Source: Acidimicrobiaceae bacterium (GTDB lineage: Bacteria; Actinomycetota; Acidimicrobiia; Acidimicrobiales; Bog-793). Taken from it: a stretch of 32,660 bases of DNA. The translations under genes were made by a program, and so were the position numbers. The DNA lies in the NCBI GenBank assembly GCA_003136185.1, contig PLDN01000170.1, positions 3,218 to 35,877 on the forward strand. Reading direction: 5' to 3'. A model generated the notes under the pieces. It saw only the letters and a program-made list of their open reading frames with translations. It had not been told where the DNA came from and did no database searches. This document shows, in pieces, positions 1 through 6,577 of this stretch (its first letter is position 1; every line of letters begins with the position of its first letter).

Positions 1-279
1 AGTACCGCGCGATCCAGCGGCTTCACGGCCGCAAGTCAAGCATCTGACATCTCGGGTCGTCGATCACCTCGAGGGTCGAGTACCGGCGCCACTACGCCGT
101 TAACGGCACCATCGCAGAAGAGGAAGCTTGACGCTGGGAAGGTCGCCTCGCTTGTCCGCTCGTCGTGAGCGTGACTCCAACGAACGTGCCAAGAGCGCTG
201 GTTGAGGGGCCTTCCCCGCTCTCTTCTTCGTGCGCCGGCGTCGGCGGACTTCGTGGCCGGCGGGCCACTGCCCGGTAGT

Positions 280-1962
280 TCAGCCCAGGCCAGCCAATGC
301 TCCTTCGTAGCCGTCGAGGTGGAGCGCGTGATCGCACCAGGTCTTGAGCATGTCGATGGCCGCCTGTGCCGGCTGCTGGCCGCCTCGCTCTGCGACGAAG
401 TAGCTCGGGAAATGCGGCTTGGCCATCGAGCCACGGACCTGGTCGAACGAGGTCGTGTCAACAAGCGCGCCGCCGCTGGGCTGGGCTTCGAGGCACACTC
501 CGATCTGGACCGTCGGGTGATCGTAGGTCTCGACCTCGACTTCCTCACTCAGAAAGTCCGCGAAGGCGGCCGGAAGCTCAAGTGCCGTGACGAGCCGCTC
601 ATGCCATCGCGCCAGCGTGACGGGTGATGCCGGGGCGCCTGTTGCATCGCGCGGCTCGACGACCAGGATTAGCTCGGCGCACCGGCGGTTCTCGAGCTCA
701 CGCGTCGCTTGGTTGTCATGCAGGTTGAGGATCGCCGAAGCGATAGGCGCACTCTTCTCGTCATTGACGTCGCCGAGAACGGCACCGAGCATCAATCGGC
801 CGTTGCCGTCGTAGTTGGACCACGACACGTCGCTTGGTATCGCTGTCAGCTGCCCCACGAGGCTCCGTACCGGCGACCCTTCGAGGAACGCGAGGAACGC
901 CGCCCGTAGCGCGGACGCCGAGGGCTTCTCGCCGAGCGGATCGCACGCAACGAGCAGTCCGAAGCGCACGATCGGCGGTTCCGTCCCGGATACCCGTGCC
1001 CCGTAACCGGGATGATTGAGTCGCTTCTGCAGGCTGTTCATCGCACCGGCGGCGACCATGCCTTCCGACGTGTGCCGCCATGTGGCCGTGTACGCCGGAC
1101 CGCCATGCGCCGAACCGGTCTTGACGTCCGCCAGCGAGACCGGCTCGTTATCACTACCCGCCATGGCCGGGTCGGCTTGTCTTGCAGCGGGCGGAGCTGC
1201 AGTTCCTGTTGGTGCGAGACGAGCGGCTCTCAGCTCTGCCAGGAGGTCACTCTTCCAGTTCCCGGAGAGCTTCTTGTAGAGGACGCCGGATAAGTCGGAG
1301 GGTAGCTCGATGCCGTCCTCGTAAAGCGCGACGACTCGTTTCCGCCCCAGCTTGCCGATGAAGTAGCCGTGCTCGAAGACGACGTTCTGTCGGGCTCGTG
1401 CACTCAGGGCCGCGGTATCTTGTGCCTTACCCTCGTCGTCGGCAGTCAGCAGCACCACAGCGAAGCCGGCGGCCGAGCCGTGGTGCTCGAGCTTCTCGAT
1501 GATCGTTTGGCTCTGGTCAGCCTGTTCGTGCAGGATGACCGGCCATTCGCCCGTTTCTTGCTGTATAAAGCGAGCGACCTCGAACTTCCTCCCATCGGCG
1601 TGACCATGCACGAGGAAGATGCTCGACTCTCCCGATGACGTATCGGACATTGGCACAGACAGCTCCTCCTGCGTTGCCTCCACCTCGGCGACCGCTCCTT
1701 TCAAAACTGCTACGACCTTGCCGACCCCGGACCTTCTGGCGTTGTCGAAGTCCTGGTCGGTGGTGGTCGAGGTGATCAGAATGGGCGAGAACGTCGCTTT
1801 CTTCACGCTAGCGATGGTCGGATGATCGTGACCCATCGTCGCCCGGAGGACGGCGAGCACCTTCTCGCACCACTCCCGCGTTGCCTTGCTCGAAGCACCT
1901 GCAGCGTCCGCCTCAGCAATCACGCCGTTGAGAAGCTCGAGCCTCCTCGCAGTCGACACCAC
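280..1962 (-). CDS. TIR-like domain (CAP12/PF10137 type) protein with unknown C-terminal half
   Basis: Residues about 115-250 form a TIR-like nucleotide-binding domain: IFLVHGHADG begins it, then HEQADQSQTIIEKLE, VVLLTADDEG, and RARQNVVFEHGYFIGKLG, whose Glu197 sits where this family keeps its catalytic acid. Family members cleave NAD+ or act as effectors in anti-phage systems. The first 105 residues (WCEKVLAVLRATMG, then FSP) resemble the N-terminal domain usual in these proteins. The C-terminal half, from about residue 265, is unrecognised. The GTG at 1962 was chosen because upstream codons look non-coding, but the frame stays open to 2247. An internal GTG at 1656, six bases after GGAGGAG, could give a shorter product. 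No defence partner adjoins it in the window. The TIR assignment is strong; the start is uncertain. Confidence 0.8.
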   Translation of the reverse strand: MVSTARRLELLNGVIAEADAAGASSKATREWCEKVLAVLRATMGHDHPTIASVKKATFSPILITSTTTDQDFDNARRSGVGKVVAVLKGAVAEVEATQEELSVPMSDTSSGESSIFLVHGHADGRKFEVARFIQQETGEWPVILHEQADQSQTIIEKLEHHGSAAGFAVVLLTADDEGKAQDTAALSARARQNVVFEHGYFIGKLGRKRVVALYEDGIELPSDLSGVLYKKLSGNWKSDLLAELRAARLAPTGTAAPPAARQADPAMAGSDNEPVSLADVKTGSAHGGPAYTATWRHTSEGMVAAGAMNSLQKRLNHPGYGARVSGTEPPIVRFGLLVACDPLGEKPSASALRAAFLAFLEGSPVRSLVGQLTAIPSDVSWSNYDGNGRLMLGAVLGDVNDEKSAPIASAILNLHDNQATRELENRRCAELILVVEPRDATGAPASPVTLARWHERLVTALELPAAFADFLSEEVEVETYDHPTVQIGVCLEAQPSGGALVDTTSFDQVRGSMAKPHFPSYFVAERGGQQPAQAAIDMLKTWCDHALHLDGYEGALAGLG

Positions 1963-2482
1963 AATCGGCAAGGCTACGTCGTCGCTTTTCGCCGGGGGCG
2001 GGTTTGAGTCGCGCCTGGCACATCCGCCCCGTCGGCAAGCACGCCATAGTGAAGGAGGCGCCACCCAGCGGGATGGGCGACGTAGGCCCGCGTGCGTGGC
2101 TCGAAGCGCATGGCAGTGCCCGGATCCGGTAGTGGTCAATAGCTGGCGCCGCACGTTTTCCCCAAGCGTGTCAGTCAGGGGCACGGATCGGGCAAGCCTC
2201 GTGGGTTCGGTCTCCTTGACGAGCTCGTCGAGCTGACGGGATGGCACCGCGACCAGGTTCGCCGGGCACCGAGATCGGTGAGCACGGTGCGACTGTCGAC
2301 GCTGGGCTCGTCACGACTTTCCTAGCCTCAGGGCTCGTGGCTGAATGGCACGACAGAACATTTGCTTGACAGCTTGTTCTGTCTCAGCATACATTTTCAA
2401 TGTCAAATCCGGAGAAACCCCTGCTGCGCCTCATTGAGCGTTGTGTGGCGGGGCCAGAAGCCGTGAGGGAGAGCAACCAGTC
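1963..2482. other. Intergenic region between TIR-like gene and transporter operon
   Basis: No convincing gene lies here, although the TIR reading frame remains open on the minus strand as far as 2247. The right part carries the promoter and inverted repeat described separately. The perfect 12-base direct repeat GAGGGAGAGCAA begins at 2465 and again at 2499, bracketing the first start codon of the lipoprotein gene. The first copy serves as its ribosome binding site. Confidence 0.5.
2352..2395 (+). promoter_or_regulatory. Promoter with 9-bp inverted-repeat operator for the transporter unit
   Basis: A sigma70-type promoter is visible: TTGACA at 2366-2371, an 18-base spacer and TACATT at 2390-2395. 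GACAGAACA (2352-2360) and TGTTCTGTC (2375-2383) form a perfect inverted repeat around the -35 hexamer. A protein bound there would be expected to block RNA polymerase. The downstream half-site GTTCTGT stands exactly six bases before ATACA, as it does in the promoter at 9502-9530. The inferred binder is the XRE-cupin regulator encoded between the two units. Confidence 0.7.
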
Positions 2483-3412
2483 ATGTATCTCGTGTCTAGA
2501 GGGAGAGCAAGATTGCTGAAGCCGATGTCACGGAAAGGCAGGATCCCGAAAGTTGTCGGCATGCTTGCAATCGCCTGTAGTCCGCTACTTCTGGCGGCCT
2601 GCTCGAGCGCCGCTGGGTCGCCGAGCGGTAGCGGCTCAGGCAGTGGCCTCATATCGACGATCGAATCGTCGCACGTCATGACCTTCGGCGCCGCCAGCTA
2701 CGAGCCCGACAATTATCAACTGCCTAACGGCCAGTGGACGGGCACGGTAATCGCGATGGCCAATTTGCTGGCCAAGTCGTTCGGCGCCAAGGCGCAGTTC
2801 GTAAACACCTCGTGGGCGAACATGGTCGCCGGACTCCAGGCCGGAAAGTACGAGTTCGCCATCGATCTCACTGAGACGCCTGCTCGGGAGCAGGCGATCG
2901 ACTTCACCGTGCCGGTGTACACCGACCTGGACGCCCTGATGGTGGATCCTGCCAGAACCGGCATCCGCAGCTGGGCCGAGGCGACTGGCAAGGGAAAGAC
3001 CATCTGTGTCGACCAGGGCGCCTCTCCTGCCCTGACGATCACGAAGCTCCATCTGGCCGCGACCATCACTCCGCTCTCGAGCGAGGACGACTGCAACCTG
3101 GCGCTGATCGCAGGCCGCACGGATTCTCACGACAGCGGCGTCTATGCCAACGCGGGCTTCGCGGAGGCGCACCCGGGCTACAAGCTCATCTTCCCGCCGA
3201 GTCCGATCGACACTGGACCTGTTGCGTACGGTCTTCCCAAGGACACTCCGAAGAGCGCCCTCCAGACGATCAATTCACACTTGCAGAAGCTCATCAACGA
3301 AGGCGAGTGGGTGAGTATCTCAAAGCGCTACAAGGTCGTTGTGCCAACCTCGGTTGCTATCCAGCCGGTCCCCGAGTACGTATACAAGGCCGAAAACTAC
3401 GGAAAGAAGTGA
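2483..3412 (+). CDS. ABC transporter substrate-binding lipoprotein, polar amino acid type
   Basis: This is an extracytoplasmic solute-binding protein of family 3, which delivers amino acids or related small solutes to an ABC permease. From the ATG at 2483 the signal peptide has a basic start (SRKGRIPK), a hydrophobic core and the lipobox LLLAAC with Cys40, followed by a Ser/Gly-rich linker. The mature domain shows the family pattern: GxWTG near the N-terminus, then AGLQAGKYEFAIDLTETPAREQAIDFTVPVY, and near the end LPKDTPKSALQTINSHLQKLINEGEW. The start follows GAGGGAGAG at nine bases. ATG 2525 is an alternative and the frame is open from 2441. It is first in the operon, 119 bases ahead of the permease. 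The ligand cannot be deduced. Confidence 0.9.
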   Translation: MYLVSRGRARLLKPMSRKGRIPKVVGMLAIACSPLLLAACSSAAGSPSGSGSGSGLISTIESSHVMTFGAASYEPDNYQLPNGQWTGTVIAMANLLAKSFGAKAQFVNTSWANMVAGLQAGKYEFAIDLTETPAREQAIDFTVPVYTDLDALMVDPARTGIRSWAEATGKGKTICVDQGASPALTITKLHLAATITPLSSEDDCNLALIAGRTDSHDSGVYANAGFAEAHPGYKLIFPPSPIDTGPVAYGLPKDTPKSALQTINSHLQKLINEGEWVSISKRYKVVVPTSVAIQPVPEYVYKAENYGKK

Positions 3413-3531
3413 CTGGACGCTCGCAGGTCGCGGGCACTTTACTCGTAGGTGAACGGATTTACTGAACGGAGGTACGGGGTCAATGCACGTGTCGGGCGCC
3501 TCGCCCCTCGCCGAGGAGGTGCAGGGCAGTC

Positions 3532-4398
3532 ATGAGCGTGAAGCGCAACGGCACTTGGATCGCATTGCTCGTGGCAGGAGGCGGTTTGCTGCTGGCCGGG
3601 TGCAACGGCGGCGCTGCCTCCTACCACTGGGACTGGGGAGTAGCAGTCAAGTTCCTGCCCTACCTCCTTCGTGGTCTCGAGCTCTCTCTAGCCATCACCG
3701 TCATCAGCGGCGCCTGCGGCGTTCTCCTCGGCGTGCCCGTTGCGGTAGGCCGAATGTCCCGTGTCTGGCCCGTACGAATGCTGACGACCGGGTACATCGA
3801 AGCCTGGCGCGGGACGCCCGTGTTGGTGCAACTCGTCTGGTTCTATTACGCTTTTCCTGTTTTGGTAGGAATCTCGATGTCGGCTGTCGTCGCCGCGACG
3901 CTCGCGCTGACCTTGAACATGTCGGCCTTTGCCGGCGAGGCGTTTCGTGCCGGCATCCAGGCCTTGTCCCGCGAGCAGTTGGAGAGCGCAGAGGTCCTCG
4001 GGCTGCGCCGCGTGCAGCGGCTCCGCTACGTCATCGTTCCACAGGCGTTCCGCAATGTCCTCCCGGTGCTGATCTCGCTTGTGGTGAGCCTCTTCAAGGA
4101 CACCTCGCTGGTGTCTACCTTGGGAATCGCCGACCTCATGTACAACGGGAACAATGCGGCGACTCTGACGTACCGGCCGCTCGAGATCCTGACGACCGTG
4201 GCGGTCATCTACTTCCTTGTGGCGTTCCCCTTCACCCTGTTAATGCGGAGACTGGAGGTGAGGCTTCGGCGGCACCTGAACCCAATCGGTGTGGCGTCCG
4301 TCGCAGCAGCACAACGTACGTCATGGCTGAGGAGGGGGAGAAGCAGCGCCTCACCTCTGCCTCCTGTTGGAGAGGAGACCTCTGTTGGCACCGAGTAG
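3532..4398 (+). CDS. Amino acid ABC transporter permease (HisM/GlnP type)
   Basis: This is a membrane permease of the polar amino acid uptake family. It has several hydrophobic segments and the cytoplasmic EAA loop at residues 136-178 (GEAFRAGIQALSREQ then QAFRNVLP), which docks on the ATPase. RGTPVLVQLVWFY (93-105) is characteristic of the family. GGAGG lies about 13 bases before the ATG. The N-terminus is odd: a short basic stretch, a hydrophobic run and LLLAGC at 19-24 read like a lipobox, which permeases do not normally have. The C-terminal 40 residues are Ser/Arg-rich and go beyond the usual end. Its 3' end overlaps the next gene, whose ribosome binding site is inside it. Only one permease is present, so the channel is probably a homodimer. 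Confidence 0.9.
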   Translation: MSVKRNGTWIALLVAGGGLLLAGCNGGAASYHWDWGVAVKFLPYLLRGLELSLAITVISGACGVLLGVPVAVGRMSRVWPVRMLTTGYIEAWRGTPVLVQLVWFYYAFPVLVGISMSAVVAATLALTLNMSAFAGEAFRAGIQALSREQLESAEVLGLRRVQRLRYVIVPQAFRNVLPVLISLVVSLFKDTSLVSTLGIADLMYNGNNAATLTYRPLEILTTVAVIYFLVAFPFTLLMRRLEVRLRRHLNPIGVASVAAAQRTSWLRRGRSSASPLPPVGEETSVGTE

Positions 4399-5752
4399 CA
4401 GGAGCTTGCAACTCGCCGAGGCGGTGTACGACATCACTTGGAGCGATTTGCCGGAGAGAGTTCAACGGCTTGCGCTGCGAGCCTACAAGGACATAGTCGG
4501 CGTAACAGTTGGCGGCTCCGCGGTCCGGTCATCGCGAATCGCTGCGATGGTAGGCGTTCGTCCTCCCAGTGGCGCAGCTGCGCAGAGGCGCCCTTTCATC
4601 CCAGCTGCTATGCCTGCCTTCGCCTACGGCATCGCGGCAAGCAGCCTCGACTACGACGACGGCCACAATCTCGCCGGCATCCATCCGGGCGCCGTCGTGG
4701 TGTCGGCGCTGCTGGCAGCAGTCGAGTCCGGGATACAGCTAGAGCTTGAAGCGTTCCTGACTGCGCAAGTGCTTGGCTACGAGCTGGCCCTACGTGCGGG
4801 CAGGATTCTCTTCGTCCGGGGGACTGAGGAGACGCACTGCTCGGGAACAGCGGGTGCGATCGGAGCTGCAGCGGCTGTTGGCAAGGTGCTCGGGCTCGGG
4901 AAGTCGCAGCTTGTAGCCGCGATGGAAATCGCATGGGCACACGCGCCAGTTGCTTCGCTGCAGCTGTCGCAGGTGAAGGAGTCAGTCGGGTGGGGCGCGC
5001 ATACGGGCTTCGTCTCGGCGTGCCTCGCCGAAGCTGGATTCGGCGGCCAACGAGGGCTGCCGGGCTTCCCGTCGGCGACTCCGTTCGACTGGGACCGAGC
5101 AGAGAACTTGTGGAGCTCGTGTCCGTTCGGAGAGCACTTCGAGATCGACACGTTGTACTTCAAGCCCTACGCCTGCTGCCGGTACATCCATTCGGCCATT
5201 GATGCTCTCGATGAACAGATGCGTCAGGGAGGTCTGAGCGAAGATGAGATTGGAGCGCTTCGGGTCTTCGTGCCTTCGTGTGCTGCAAGCCTGACAGAAC
5301 AGCAGCCGCGGTCTCTTGAAGAGGCGCAATACAGCTTTCCGTTCGCCCTCGCCTGTCATGCCGTGCAGGGAGGAGTCACGCACCACGAACTTAGTGAGCG
5401 TCACCTTCGAGACGAGCAGATACTGGACTTCGCGTCCCGAGTGCACGTAGAGCAGGACAAGGAGATGGACCAGCTTTTTCCGTCGCACCGCCCGGCGCGC
5501 CTTGAGATCGAAGATCGGTACGGAAACATCTCGAGCGCCATCTGGACGTCGGCCACCGGCGATCCATCGCGTCCTATGAGCACCGAGATGCTCGACAAGA
5601 AGTTCGACCAACTCGTGAAGCCTCTGCTAGACGACTCGGGATGGCGCAGGCTGAAGGAGGACGTGACCACGTTTGGGTCGCCCGATACCGTGTCCGGCGC
5701 AGTGAAGCGACTTGCGTCGCTCCGCGATGCCCTCATGATGGAAGGGGATTAG
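4385..5752 (+). CDS. MmgE/PrpD family protein
   Basis: It belongs to the MmgE/PrpD family, which includes 2-methylcitrate dehydratase, cis-aconitate decarboxylase and less defined lyases or isomerases. Family features seen are the helical start (LQLAEAVYDITWSDLPERVQRLALRAYKDIVGV), the ALDYDDGH-like SLDYDDGHNLAGIHPGA, the ELALRAGR segment, FKPYACCRYIHSAIDA and the late KFDQLVKPLL. The TTG at 4385 is preferred because GGAGAGGAG at 4370-4378 stands six bases ahead. It overlaps the permease by 14 bases, implying translational coupling. Two bases separate its stop from the ATPase start. Placement inside an importer operon suggests it acts on the imported solute or an early product. Family membership is secure; the reaction is unknown. 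Confidence 0.88.
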   Translation: MAPSSRSLQLAEAVYDITWSDLPERVQRLALRAYKDIVGVTVGGSAVRSSRIAAMVGVRPPSGAAAQRRPFIPAAMPAFAYGIAASSLDYDDGHNLAGIHPGAVVVSALLAAVESGIQLELEAFLTAQVLGYELALRAGRILFVRGTEETHCSGTAGAIGAAAAVGKVLGLGKSQLVAAMEIAWAHAPVASLQLSQVKESVGWGAHTGFVSACLAEAGFGGQRGLPGFPSATPFDWDRAENLWSSCPFGEHFEIDTLYFKPYACCRYIHSAIDALDEQMRQGGLSEDEIGALRVFVPSCAASLTEQQPRSLEEAQYSFPFALACHAVQGGVTHHELSERHLRDEQILDFASRVHVEQDKEMDQLFPSHRPARLEIEDRYGNISSAIWTSATGDPSRPMSTEMLDKKFDQLVKPLLDDSGWRRLKEDVTTFGSPDTVSGAVKRLASLRDALMMEGD

Positions 5753-5754
5753 CC

Positions 5755-6549
5755 ATGTTGGGCGAAAAGGACAGACTTCCCGTGGTAGGTCACTCGCCAG
5801 TATCGATGGTGGCATCAGGAATCAGGAAGAAGTACGGCAACACTGAAGTGCTGCGCGGCGTCAGCGTGACCGTCGAGTCAGGACACACGACGGCGATCAT
5901 CGGAGCGAGCGGGTCAGGCAAGAGCACTTTGCTGCGGGTCATGATCGGGCTCGAGAGCGCCGAAGACGGAGAGATTCGTCTCGACGAAGCTCCCTTGATG
6001 TCCTATGTGCACGGCAAGGTCAAGCGTGCTCCGGACTTTCACAGCGAGCGTCGCAAGATAGGCATGGTGTTTCAGCACTTCACGCTCTTCCCGCAGCTGA
6101 CGGTCCTGCAGAACGTCATGCTCGCCCCACGGAAAGTCCTGTCGCTCTCGAAGGCAGCGGCTGAAGCTCGTGCGCGGGTCGTTCTGGACCGCGTCGGTCT
6201 CTTGGAGAAGGCCGCCGCGTATCCGGGACATCTGTCCGGCGGTCAGCAGCAACGCGCCGCGATAGCGCGCGAGCTGGCAATGGATCGACGTGTCCTGCTC
6301 TTCGATGAAGTCACTTCTGCTCTTGACCCAGAGCTTGTCCGCGAAGTGCTGGCGACAATGCGAGAGTTGGCCGCGGACGGCATGACGATGGTCGTCGTCA
6401 CCCATGAGATGGGCTTTGCGAGACACGTTGCCCAACAGGTCGTCTACATGCATGACGGGGAGGTCGTCGAGACCGGCACTCCGGAACAGATCTTCGGCGG
6501 AGATGCGCAGGAACGTACCAAGCGGTTCATCAGTCACAGCCTCAGTTGA
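5755..6549 (+). CDS. Amino acid ABC transporter ATP-binding protein (GlnQ/HisP type)
   Basis: This is the ATPase of the importer encoded just upstream. All hallmarks are in place: Walker A GASGSGKS at 50-57, Q-loop VFQHFTLFPQLTVLQN, the ABC signature LSGGQQQR at 160-167, Walker B VLLFDE at 180-185, the D-loop SALDPE and the switch His217 in VVVTHEMGF. GGAAGGGG precedes the ATG. Length (264 residues) is slightly above the usual 240-250 because of an N-terminal extension and a charged insert near residues 83-100 (HGKVKRAPDFHSERR), which is also common in HisP-like members. The nucleotide-binding domain would pair with the EAA loop of the permease encoded at 3532-4398. Confidence 0.94.
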   Translation: MLGEKDRLPVVGHSPVSMVASGIRKKYGNTEVLRGVSVTVESGHTTAIIGASGSGKSTLLRVMIGLESAEDGEIRLDEAPLMSYVHGKVKRAPDFHSERRKIGMVFQHFTLFPQLTVLQNVMLAPRKVLSLSKAAAEARARVVLDRVGLLEKAAAYPGHLSGGQQQRAAIARELAMDRRVLLFDEVTSALDPELVREVLATMRELAADGMTMVVVTHEMGFARHVAQQVVYMHDGEVVETGTPEQIFGGDAQERTKRFISHSLS

Positions 6550-6577
6550 CCAGTCCTAATGGAGAGCAGGCAGCCCC

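Noticed and set aside
1-47. Possible tail of a plus-strand gene (YRAIQRLHGRKSSI then stop).
   Set aside because: Fourteen codons are too few to judge and nothing recognisable is visible.
1991-2022. tRNA T-arm-like stretch (GGCGGGTTTGAGTCGCGCC then TGGCACA).
   Set aside because: The T-stem does not pair properly, the loop lacks the conserved C, and no tRNA body or acceptor partner exists upstream. It could be an attachment-site relic but cannot be supported.
3483-4496. Plus-strand frame beginning at an ATG with GGAGG ahead.
   Set aside because: It runs out of frame through the clear permease gene and has an Arg-rich, non-protein-like composition. The permease start at 3532 has its own ribosome binding site.
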